The translations under genes and the position numbers were made by a program. The notes beneath the pieces are model-generated. The model worked only from the letters and a program-made list of their open reading frames with translations, made no database searches and had not been told where the DNA came from. Below, one piece after another: positions 26,696-33,779 of a stretch of DNA of 40,162 nt (position 1 is the first letter of the stretch; every line of letters begins with the position of its first letter). Where the stretch lies: the NCBI GenBank assembly GCA_904420575.1, contig CAJFVW010000193.1, positions 1 through 40,162 of the forward strand, written 5' to 3'. The stretch comes from an uncultured Gordonibacter sp. (GTDB lineage: Bacteria; Actinomycetota; Coriobacteriia; Coriobacteriales; Eggerthellaceae).

Positions 26696-27382
26696 ATGGA
26701 AGAAGTCAAGGCGCGCAAGGGCGCGGCGGCGCGCACGCGCTCGCTCGCGTTCGTGGGACTCTCCATCGCCATCATGGCCGTGTCGGCGTGGGTGACGGTG
26801 CCTTTGGGTCCGGTCCCGTTCACGCTGCAGATGTTCGCGCTCGTGTTCGCCATCGTGGTCCTGACGCCACGCGAATGCATCGCTGCGGTGACGGGGTATC
26901 TGCTGCTCGGCGCCGTGGGGTTGCCGGTCTTCTCTGGAATGAGGGGCGGCATCGGCGTGCTGGCCGGTCCGACAGGCGGCTTTCTATGGGGTTACCTGTT
27001 GGGTGCGGCTGCGGCCGCACTGCTTCTGTGGGTCGTGCGGCAGCGCGTGGCTGCGAACGCGGGTGCGCGCGGGGCTTCCTCGGCCGCTGGCGGCCGCGGC
27101 GTCCCGCAGGCTGCCGGCGCTTCCGCGCGCCAGGCGGCTTCGGCGTCGAGTGCCGGCACGAAAGCGGGCGGGTTTTTGCGCGTCGCCGGATTCGAGCTGC
27201 TGGCAGGGCTTCTGTTCACCGCCGTGTCCTACCTGTGCGGCTGGGCGCAGTTCATGGCTGTGGCCGGTGTGGGCCCGGAAGCCGCCTTCGTCACCGCCAT
27301 CGCGCCGTTCGTCGTGATCGACGTGCTCAAGGTGGTCGCTGCCGTTCTGTGTGCACGCGCCGTCCGGGCGGCCGTGCGGTAG
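26696..27382 (+). CDS. bioY: Biotin transporter BioY (ECF S component)
   Basis: 228 residues, against about 190 normally. The N-terminal half has Pro-Leu-Gly-Pro-Val-Pro-Phe-Thr-Leu-Gln, Gly-Ala-Val-Gly-Leu-Pro-Val-Phe and Gly-Pro-Thr-Gly-Gly-Phe-Leu-Trp-Gly-Tyr, the signature series of BioY. It binds biotin in the membrane and works alone or with an energy-coupling module. A central loop of about 45 residues (about 117-160) is Ala/Ser/Gly-rich and absent in typical BioY. GAAAGGAAGA upstream favours 26696; an in-frame ATG at 26648, ten bases after a TATCAT box, would give a 16-residue longer leaderless product. No biotin operator was recognised. Confidence 0.92.
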   Translation: MEEVKARKGAAARTRSLAFVGLSIAIMAVSAWVTVPLGPVPFTLQMFALVFAIVVLTPRECIAAVTGYLLLGAVGLPVFSGMRGGIGVLAGPTGGFLWGYLLGAAAAALLLWVVRQRVAANAGARGASSAAGGRGVPQAAGASARQAASASSAGTKAGGFLRVAGFELLAGLLFTAVSYLCGWAQFMAVAGVGPEAAFVTAIAPFVVIDVLKVVAAVLCARAVRAAVR

Positions 27383-27475
27383 GACGCACGGCCCCTTGCC
27401 CTGTCTGCATCTGGATCGGCGCGGCCGCTTTTGGAATTGAAGGCACGCTCTTGCCGCGGGAACGGCATGCGGCGG

Positions 27476-27481
27476 TATAAT
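27476..27481 (+). promoter_or_regulatory. Strong -10 box (TATAAT) upstream of the amidase gene
   Basis: A consensus TATAAT at 27476-27481, with TTGCCG at 27451-27456 as a possible -35 (19-bp spacing). A leader of about 85 nt follows. It contains TTCTCAGGCGAAACAAGGA, reminiscent of one glycine riboswitch segment, but the rest of that aptamer is not visible. Confidence 0.5.
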
Positions 27482-27575
27482 AGCGCCAACTGATTCGACA
27501 CGGGGTGGACGGTTGCGACCATGACCAGCTATGCCATGTCAACGGAATTCTCAGGCGAAACAAGGAGGCAGGGGT

Positions 27576-28481
27576 ATGAAGGTCATCGATAGTCAGGTGT
27601 ACGCGTTCTCGAAGGACAACGAGCCGTGCTGCACGGCGCAGCCGGGCGAAGTGCTCGTGTTCAAGACGCTTGACTGCTTTTCCAACCGCATCTCGGACGA
27701 AGGCACCACCATGGCCGACCTCGACTATACGTACGGCTTCGCGAATCCGGCGGCAGGCCCCGTGTACATCGAAGGCGCAGAGCCTGGCGACGTGCTGGTG
27801 GTGGACGTCTACGAGGTGGACGTCGCGGACGAGGGCACCATAGCCACCGACGACCACTGCGGCCCGCTGTTCGAGACAACGGGTTACCGCACGAAGAAGA
27901 TCCCCATACGCGATGGCATGGCAGACTTCAACGGCGTGAAGTTTCCCATCGACCCGATGATCGGCGTCATCGGCACCGCGCCCGATGGCGAGGACGTCAT
28001 CGACGGCTTCGTGGGCGCACATGGCGGCAACCTGGACAACAAGCTGATCACGAAGGGCACCCGCATGTACTTTCCCGTGCGCGTGCCTGGAGCGCTGCTG
28101 CAGATGGGCGACGTGCACGCCGCCATGGGCGACGCGGAGCTGTGCGGCACGGGCATCGAGATACCTGCCGAAATCACGGTGAAGGTGTCTCTCGTCAAGG
28201 GCTTCGAGTTGCATTGGCCCGTGCTGGAGACGTTCGGCGCTGCAGGCAAGTGGTACGTGAACGCGAGCGCGCAGGAATTCGACGAGGCTCTGATGAACGC
28301 TTCGAAGGAGCTGCAGCGCCTGCTCATGCGCATCACCGGCTGGGACGCCGTGGAAACGTACATGTATATGTCCGTGCAGAGCGACGTGGAGCTCAACCAG
28401 GCCTGCAAGCCCTGCGAGGTGCAGCTGAGCCTGCGCATAGGAACTCCGAAGCTGCCCGGGTTCCCGCCGTTGGTGGGCTAG
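27576..28481 (+). CDS. Acetamidase/formamidase family amidohydrolase
   Basis: 301 residues. CAAGGAGGCAGGGG gives a strong ribosome site. The family hydrolyses short amides to acid plus ammonia with metal help. Visible family features are Gly-Pro-Val-Tyr-Ile-Glu-Gly-Ala-Glu-Pro-Gly-Asp near residue 60, Gly-Ala-His-Gly-Gly-Asn-Leu-Asp-Asn near 147, and Gly-Asp-Val-His-Ala-Ala-Met-Gly-Asp near 170. No signal peptide, so it is cytoplasmic. It is followed 198 bp later by an APC permease in the same direction, which may supply an amide or amine. Substrate not determined by sequence. Confidence 0.88.
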   Translation: MKVIDSQVYAFSKDNEPCCTAQPGEVLVFKTLDCFSNRISDEGTTMADLDYTYGFANPAAGPVYIEGAEPGDVLVVDVYEVDVADEGTIATDDHCGPLFETTGYRTKKIPIRDGMADFNGVKFPIDPMIGVIGTAPDGEDVIDGFVGAHGGNLDNKLITKGTRMYFPVRVPGALLQMGDVHAAMGDAELCGTGIEIPAEITVKVSLVKGFELHWPVLETFGAAGKWYVNASAQEFDEALMNASKELQRLLMRITGWDAVETYMYMSVQSDVELNQACKPCEVQLSLRIGTPKLPGFPPLVG

Positions 28482-28585
28482 CACGCGAAACGTAGACTGC
28501 GGGCCGCGCGGGGCGTCGCTGCAAGGGGCGCCGTACGCGATATGTTCACGAGGATCGTCCGGCGTGAGAGGCGCCGTTCACGATA

Positions 28586-28625
28586 CCGTGCCTGTCGCTT
28601 TACCTGGGTAAAGCGACAGGCACGG
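28586..28625. repeat. 40-bp near-perfect palindrome in the permease leader
   Basis: Arms 28586-28604 and 28607-28625 are perfect 19-bp reverse complements (CCGTGCCTGTCGCTTTACC) with only TG between. It lies 54 bp before the GTG of the APC permease. It could be an operator, an attenuator hairpin or a palindromic repeat element. A related TGTCGC-core hairpin lies after the permease (30128-30163). Confidence 0.7.
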
Positions 28626-28679
28626 AGCTGGCGAGGCGCGACGGGGTTCGCGCGAAGAAACGAGAGAAGGGGTGTTGCG

Positions 28680-30080
28680 GTGACAAAGGAAGCGGAAGCT
28701 CCGGCCAAAGCGTCCGGAGAGAACATCGAGCAGTTCGGCTACAAGCAGGAACTGCGGAGGGGCATGGGGCTGTGGGACGTGGTGCTGTACGGCGTCTTGT
28801 TCATGGTGATCATCGCCCCGCAATCCATTTTCGGCACCATCCAGCAGAACAGCCATGGCATGACGCCGCTCGTGTACATCATCGGCTTCGTGGCCATCCT
28901 GTTCACGGCCATGAGCTACATGCGCATGAGCAAGAAGTTCCCCATCGCGGGCTCCGTGTACTCCTACGTGCAGCGCGGCATCAACCCGCACGTGGGCTTC
29001 ATGGCGGGATGGCTCATCCTGCTCGACTACATCCTGGTGCCCTCCCTGCTCATCGTCATGGTGATGAACTGGGGCATCGCGCTGGTTCCGGGCAGCCCGG
29101 CATGGCTGTGGGCCATCGCGTTCATCGCGTTCAACACGTTCGTGAACATCCGCGGCATCCAGATGAGCCGCGGGGTCGACTGGGTCATCTTCATCGTCGA
29201 GATCGTGGCCGTGGTCGCGTTCATTGCCTTGGGCACGAACTTCGTGCTGGGCGGTGGCGGCGCGGGCGGGTTCGTGCTCGACCCGATCTACCAGCCGGGA
29301 CAGGTGGACGCGCACTTCGTGGCGGCCGGCATCTCCATCGCCGCGCTGTCGTTTTTGGGCTTCGACGGCATGTCGACGCTGGCAGAAGAGACGCGCGAAC
29401 CGGAAAAGAACATCGGCCGCGGCATCATCATCGCCCTGTCCATCATCATCGTCGTGTTCGTGGCGCAGACCTACATCGCCGCCATCGTGCAGCCCGACTG
29501 GGCGGCCACCGACCCCGACATGGGCTTCTTCGATTCCGTCTACCTGGTGGGCGGCCCGGTGTTCTACAAGATCATGCTGCTGGTCAACATCGTGGCCGTG
29601 GGCATCGCGAACATCATCAACGCGCAGATGGCCTCGTCCCGCCTGCTGTACTCCATGGGCCGCGACGGCGTGATCCCGCGCGTGTTCGGCAAGGTGCATC
29701 CGAAGTATCAGACGCCGTGGGTCGCGTCCATCTTCCTGGGCGTGGTCACGCTGTGCCTGGCGCTGCCGCTGCAGGACTACATGGGAACGCTGGCGGGCTT
29801 CGTGAACTTCGGCGCGCTGTCGTCGTTCATCCTGCTGAACTTCGCCGTGTTCTGGTACTTCTTCGTCAAGAACAAGAAGCGCACGTCGGTGAAGGAAGTC
29901 CTCATGTATCTGATCTGCCCCTTCATCGGCATCGTCATCCTGGGGTACGTGTTCACCGGCTTCGAGGTGGCCACGTATGCCGTGGGCGTCGCCTGGCTGG
30001 TCATCGGCCTGGTCATCGGAGCGGTGAAGTCCAAGGGCTACAAGGAAGTGCCCGAGGCGTTCAAGCATCTGGAAGTGTAG
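28680..30080 (+). CDS. APC superfamily amino acid/amine permease
   Basis: 466 residues from GTG, with GAGAAGGGG seven bases upstream; the longer upstream open frame runs through the palindrome and is not protein-like. Twelve helices follow a 35-residue polar N-terminus. The Ala-Gly-Ser-Val-Tyr-Ser-Tyr-Val segment in the second helix region and Gly-Phe-Asp-Gly-Met-Ser-Thr-Leu-Ala-Glu-Glu-Thr (about residues 225-236) are APC signatures. It is closest in style to YhdG/PuuP-like importers. Placement after the amidase suggests joint use of an amide, amine or amino acid. Confidence 0.88.
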   Translation: MTKEAEAPAKASGENIEQFGYKQELRRGMGLWDVVLYGVLFMVIIAPQSIFGTIQQNSHGMTPLVYIIGFVAILFTAMSYMRMSKKFPIAGSVYSYVQRGINPHVGFMAGWLILLDYILVPSLLIVMVMNWGIALVPGSPAWLWAIAFIAFNTFVNIRGIQMSRGVDWVIFIVEIVAVVAFIALGTNFVLGGGGAGGFVLDPIYQPGQVDAHFVAAGISIAALSFLGFDGMSTLAEETREPEKNIGRGIIIALSIIIVVFVAQTYIAAIVQPDWAATDPDMGFFDSVYLVGGPVFYKIMLLVNIVAVGIANIINAQMASSRLLYSMGRDGVIPRVFGKVHPKYQTPWVASIFLGVVTLCLALPLQDYMGTLAGFVNFGALSSFILLNFAVFWYFFVKNKKRTSVKEVLMYLICPFIGIVILGYVFTGFEVATYAVGVAWLVIGLVIGAVKSKGYKEVPEAFKHLEV

Positions 30081-30127
30081 AGGGACCAAGGTCAGACGCC
30101 CGGTGCAGCCGGGTGCCCGCCGCCTGT

Positions 30128-30163
30128 CGTCTGTCGCCTGCCGCAAAGCGCAGGCGACAGACG
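30128..30163 (+). terminator. 14-bp perfect hairpin after the APC permease
   Basis: CGTCTGTCGCCTGC (30128-30141) and GCAGGCGACAGACG (30150-30163) around an eight-base loop, extended by outer GCCCGC/GCGGGC pairing at about 30115 and 30168. Its TGTCGC/GCGACA core matches that of the palindrome before the gene. Confidence 0.6.
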
Positions 30164-30211
30164 GGGAGCGGGCGGCGTGGGGCGGACGTCCCGAAAGCAG
30201 GTTCTGAAACG

Positions 30212-30243
30212 AGGAGCGGCGGCCTGTTCGGGCCGCCGCTCCT
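30212..30243 (-). terminator. 13-bp perfect hairpin between convergent permease and fabH
   Basis: AGGAGCGGCGGCC (30212-30224) pairs with its complement at 30231-30243 around TGTTCG. On the minus strand it is followed by CGTTTC, fitting termination of fabH. It may serve both directions. Confidence 0.6.
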
Positions 30244-30340
30244 GCGTTGTGGGGAAGGGACTTGCTCGGCAAGGCGTGTCGCCGGCAATGTTCGGGAAGT
30301 CCGGCTTGCCCGCTCGTGCCGGGCGAGGACGCGCCGCCTG

Positions 30341-31465
30341 CTACGCTTCGAACAGGACGGCGCCCGAGGTGAATCCGCCGCCGAAGGCGACGACGATCAC
30401 CTTGTCGCCGCGTTTGATGCGGCCGCCCGCATAGGCGTCGGCCAGCGCCATGGGGACGCTGGCGGCCGAGGTGTTGCCCACGTTGGCGATGGAGAGCTGG
30501 AACAGGTCCATGGGGCGCCCCAGCTTCTTGGCGGCGTACTTGATGATGCGCTCGTTGGCCTGATGAGGCACGATGCAGGCAACGTCGTCCAGGGCGACGC
30601 CGCTGCGGGCGAGCACCTGGTGGATGGCCTCGGTCATGGCCTCGGCGGCGAACTTGAACACCTTCTGGCCATCCATGTAGATGGCTTGGAGGGGAGAAGC
30701 TTCCAGAGCCTCCGTCGAGCCCTCGCTCGCATGGCTGGCTGCCGGCGTGGTGATGTACGGCGCCCGGTCGGCGGCCGTCAGGGCGGACGGGACGACGCCT
30801 TCCGCGTCGAACGGCACGTGGGCGTCGAATGCGTGAGGGCAGCTGAGCGCTCCGGTGTCGTCGGTGGTGTTCAGCACGAAGCTGGACAGGATGCCAGGGC
30901 GCTTCTCGTCCCATTCCACCACGGCCGCGCCTGCGCCGTCGCCGAACAGCACGCAGGTGCTGCGGTCGGCCCAGTCGGTGATGTGCGTCAGCCGCTCGTC
31001 GCCCACCACCAGGGCGCGGCGCACAGGGTTGCGGCCTGGTGCGCCGGGGAAGCCGGGAGCGCAGGCGGCCATCATGCTTTCGGCCACCGTCAGGCCGTAG
31101 ATGAACCCGGTGCAGGCGGCGTTCAGGTCGAAGGCGATGGCGTGTTCGAGCCCCAGCCGCTCGCGCAGCAGCCCGGCGGCCGAGGGCACCAGTGCGTCGG
31201 GCGTGATGGTGGCGACGATGACCAGGTCGATGTCCTCCGGCGCTAGGCTGCGTTCACACCAGCCTTCCTGCGACCAGCCCAGAGCGGCCCGCGCGGCCGT
31301 CTCGGCCAGGTCGGTTCCCGTTTCGCCGACGGCGACATGGCGGCTGGAAATGCCCGTGCGCGTGACGATCCACTCGTCGTTCGTGTCGACCAGCTTGGCC
31401 AATTCGTCGTTTTCCACTTCCAGCGCAGGAAGGGCCTTTCCACATCCGATGATCGTGCAACCCAT
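30341..31465 (-). CDS. fabH: Beta-ketoacyl-ACP synthase III
   Basis: 374 residues; usual length about 320. It condenses an acyl-CoA with malonyl-ACP to start fatty acid synthesis. The triad is Cys118 in Ala-Ala-Cys-Thr-Gly-Phe, His301 in Pro-His-Gln-Ala-Asn, and Asn331 in Val-Gly-Asn-Thr-Ser. The extra length lies between about residues 225 and 275, an Ala/Ser/Glu-rich segment before Ile-Tyr-Met-Asp-Gly-Gln-Lys-Val-Phe. The start is the Met of Met-Gly-Cys-Thr, with GAGGAG upstream; longer in-frame starts lie across the operator. No other fab genes are next to it. A palindromic operator overlaps the promoter. Confidence 0.93.
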   Translation of the reverse strand: MGCTIIGCGKALPALEVENDELAKLVDTNDEWIVTRTGISSRHVAVGETGTDLAETAARAALGWSQEGWCERSLAPEDIDLVIVATITPDALVPSAAGLLRERLGLEHAIAFDLNAACTGFIYGLTVAESMMAACAPGFPGAPGRNPVRRALVVGDERLTHITDWADRSTCVLFGDGAGAAVVEWDEKRPGILSSFVLNTTDDTGALSCPHAFDAHVPFDAEGVVPSALTAADRAPYITTPAASHASEGSTEALEASPLQAIYMDGQKVFKFAAEAMTEAIHQVLARSGVALDDVACIVPHQANERIIKYAAKKLGRPMDLFQLSIANVGNTSAASVPMALADAYAGGRIKRGDKVIVVAFGGGFTSGAVLFEA

Positions 31466-31479
31466 GACGTCTCCTCGAA

Positions 31480-31509
31480 ATACTTCGATAATCAAACTAT
31501 TGAAGTATA
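31480..31509 (-). promoter_or_regulatory. FabT-like palindromic operator and -10 box of fabH
   Basis: On the minus strand, TATACT (31509-31504) is a -10 box. A 29-bp imperfect palindrome (31480-31508) with perfect 7-bp outer arms (ATACTTC/GAAGTAT) overlaps it and the start of transcription. Its core, AGTTTGATTATCGAAGT, matches 15 of 17 positions of the FabT operator described for lactic acid bacteria (ANTTTGATTATCAAATT), counting N as a match. Binding here would block fabH transcription. Confidence 0.65.
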
Positions 31510-31614
31510 CCACCGCGTGCCGCAGCGTTCCCGATCCCGACGAGTTCCCTACATGAAGCCGCAAAGTCAGGGAATGCCCCCTCTGCTTTAAGGACGGAGG
31601 GGGCAAAGAAGCAA

Positions 31615-31647
31615 AGGAAAGGGCTCCGGAAGCCGGAGCCCTTTCCT
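31615..31647 (-). terminator. Rho-independent terminator of the second flavoprotein
   Basis: Perfect 15-bp arms AGGAAAGGGCTCCGG (31615-31629) and their complement (31633-31647) with a three-base loop. On the minus strand the stem is followed by TTGCTTCTTTG, a fair U-tract, 47 bp beyond the stop codon. Confidence 0.75.
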
Positions 31648-31693
31648 GGGGAGGGGAGGAATCGTTGCAGAAAGCTTGTGCGGACGAGGGGGC

Positions 31694-33391
31694 CTAGCGC
31701 GCAGCCAGGGTCTTGCCCAGCAGGTAGCCCCAGGTGAGGCACCGGCCGTTGGAGTTGCCCGGCATGTTGATGGGATAGTCCACGGCGTACAGGTCGCCCG
31801 AGGTGTTGCCGGTGGCGAACAGGCCGTCGATGGGCGTGCCGTCTTCCTTCACCACGGCCAGGTCGGTGTTCACCTTCAGGCCGCCCACGCACACCAGGAT
31901 GACCGCTTCCACCTTCGTGGCGTAGAACGGCGGCTCCTTGATGGGATACAGGAACACGGGCTCCTTTTCGAACTGCGTGTCTTCGCCGGCCTCGCACATC
32001 TTGTTGTAGTTCTCCACTTCGGCCAGGAAGTTCTCCTTGTCTACGCCGATGAGGTCGGCCAGCTCTTCCAGCGTGTCGGCCTTCCACGCCGTGTTGCCCT
32101 GCTCCACTTCGCCTTCAACGGTGGCAAGGATCTCGGCGGGGTCGAATTCCTGCGTGACGCTGCGGCTCATGGTGTCCCAGAACATGCCGCCGCCATGGTT
32201 GAGGCTGTCCTTGTTGTCGGTGGGGAAGTTCTTGTCGAAGATGGAGAAGCCCACGTGGTCGGTCTGCTTCATGGTCTGGATGGACTTGGCCTGTACCCAG
32301 TTCGCCTCGTTGAAGTAACGCTTGCCTTCCTTGTTCACGAACATGAACGGCCCGTGGAACATGGAGCCGCCCTGCGGATGCAGCGCATTGGGCAGCGGCC
32401 CGTCCTGCATGACGCCGCCGGCCCACATTCCCATCTTGTGGCCGTCGCCGGTATTGGCGCCCTGCGGCATGTAGTCGCTGCGCATGTCCACGAACAGCGG
32501 CTCCAGGTACGCCTCGCGCATCTCCTGGTCGCCCGCGATGTCGCCCGTGGCCAGCACGACGCCCTTGGAGGCGTTGAACTGCTGGTAGGTGCCGTCGGCA
32601 GCCTTGACCACCACGCCGGTGACTTTGCCGCTCTCGTCCTGCACCAGCTGTTCGGCCGTGTGCCCGAACAGGAACTCGACGCCTTGGTCGAGGCACGACT
32701 GGTACAGCAGTGCCGTCGGGACGAAGTAGCCCGCTTCTTTCGGGATGGCGAACGATCCTGCCTGGAACGTGTGGAAGTCGGGCTCTTCGGGCAGGATGGC
32801 GCTGCGCGAATAGCCGGCGTACAGCGTGTAGGTGGCGCCGTACTGGTCGGCCTTGTCCAGCAGCCAGTCCATGGCCGGGCCGGAGTTCTTGAACCACTTG
32901 GTCACCAACGCCTCGCTGTTGCGGTTGCCGCAGGTGCGGTTCCAGCGGTACTGCGCGGCGATGGGTTCGATCTCGAAGCCCAGCTCCTTGTTCAGGCGCG
33001 AGTTGCAGGCGCCCACGCCGCCGCCGCGCCCGTTGACCGTCTCGGTCTTTTCGATGACCGTCACCTTGAGGCCTTCTTCCACGGCCGAGCAGGCGGCGGC
33101 GACGCCCGCGTTGCCCGCGCCGATGACGACCACGTCCACGTCGGTGGTGCCGGCGATGTCGCTTTCGGGAATGGGATCGGGCTTGACGTCCCACGTATGG
33201 CTGCCCGCGGCGGAAGACGCGCCGCCTTCGCCCGCACCGGCGGCACCCGCGTTGCCCGCCTCCGTCTTGCCGTCTGCGGCCTGCTGCGGCGCGCAGCCCA
33301 TCAACCCGGCAGCTGCGGCCAGTGCGCCCGTCGCGGCGGCTCCTGTGAGGAAGCTCCTGCGCGAGATGCCCGTCTTCGCTTGTTCTTTCAT
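31694..33391 (-). CDS. Tat-exported FAD-dependent reductase (second fumarate reductase-like flavoprotein)
   Basis: 565 residues with GGAGGG before the ATG. The signal has Ser-Arg-Arg-Ser-Phe-Leu (residues 10-15), an Ala-rich core and a lipobox ending at Cys33. An Ala/Gly linker leads to the FAD site Ile-Gly-Ala-Gly-Asn-Ala-Gly near residue 90. The C-terminal Gly-Leu-Phe-Ala-Thr-Gly-Asn-Thr-Ser-Gly-Asp and Met-Pro-Gly-Asn-Ser-Asn-Gly-Arg-Cys segments are family hallmarks, and a Gly-Asp-Gly-His-Lys-Met-Gly-Met-Trp-Ala-Gly motif is shared with the protein at 4589. There is no heme or FMN domain. It lies downstream of a membrane LuxR regulator in the same direction, a layout common for respiratory reductases of this family of bacteria. 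Substrate unknown. Confidence 0.88.
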   Translation of the reverse strand: MKEQAKTGISRRSFLTGAAATGALAAAAGLMGCAPQQAADGKTEAGNAGAAGAGEGGASSAAGSHTWDVKPDPIPESDIAGTTDVDVVVIGAGNAGVAAACSAVEEGLKVTVIEKTETVNGRGGGVGACNSRLNKELGFEIEPIAAQYRWNRTCGNRNSEALVTKWFKNSGPAMDWLLDKADQYGATYTLYAGYSRSAILPEEPDFHTFQAGSFAIPKEAGYFVPTALLYQSCLDQGVEFLFGHTAEQLVQDESGKVTGVVVKAADGTYQQFNASKGVVLATGDIAGDQEMREAYLEPLFVDMRSDYMPQGANTGDGHKMGMWAGGVMQDGPLPNALHPQGGSMFHGPFMFVNKEGKRYFNEANWVQAKSIQTMKQTDHVGFSIFDKNFPTDNKDSLNHGGGMFWDTMSRSVTQEFDPAEILATVEGEVEQGNTAWKADTLEELADLIGVDKENFLAEVENYNKMCEAGEDTQFEKEPVFLYPIKEPPFYATKVEAVILVCVGGLKVNTDLAVVKEDGTPIDGLFATGNTSGDLYAVDYPINMPGNSNGRCLTWGYLLGKTLAAR

Positions 33392-33711
33392 GTGAACCCT
33401 CCGTTGGTTGCAGGTGGCAGCGTCGCGTTGCGCGCCTTTCGCTGCCGGCGGGATTCCCTCGTCCCGCTGCAGGGCACCATACCATCGTAGAAGGTGCGCG
33501 CGCATGAGCCGTTTCGTCACGAATTGGGGAAAAGCCTCTAGCACGAAAGGTCATGGTAGCCTGTGAACAGGGGTTTCTTTGCCTGATGTTCCTGTGGGTG
33601 CGCGTTGCGGCAACGCCTGCCGCAGGGAAGGCCGCGGCGGGCCGGGTAGCGGGCGCCGCCGTGTTCGTCGCGTCCGTTGAGTACCCGCCACGCCCGTCGT
33701 GGTCCAGGCGC

Positions 33712-33766
33712 ATTGTCGCCCCGAAAGTGCGCCTCGGAAATTGAGGCGCACTTTCGGGGCGACAAT
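33712..33766. repeat. 24-bp perfect hairpin between LuxR gene and flavoprotein
   Basis: ATTGTCGCCCCGAAAG and eight further bases (33712-33735) are repeated perfectly inverted at 33743-33766 around the loop GGAAATT. It lies 14 bp beyond the stop of the minus-strand LuxR gene and could terminate it, but no U-tract follows on either strand. The rest of the 388-bp gap (33392-33779) holds no gene; minus-strand TACGAT and TATGGT boxes near 33478-33490 may be the flavoprotein promoter. Confidence 0.7.
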
Positions 33767-33779
33767 CGCGTTGTTTGCG

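Noticed and set aside
27488-27575. Glycine riboswitch in the amidase leader
   Set aside because: Only a TTCTCAGGCGAAA-like segment is present; the partner helices and conserved loops of the aptamer are not visible in the short leader.
27488-27575. Guanidine riboswitch in the amidase leader
   Set aside because: ACGG motifs occur but they are not in hairpin loops.
28578-30914. 778-residue minus-strand open frame
   Set aside because: Antisense to the APC permease and rich in His, Asp and Arg; a shadow of GC-biased codons.
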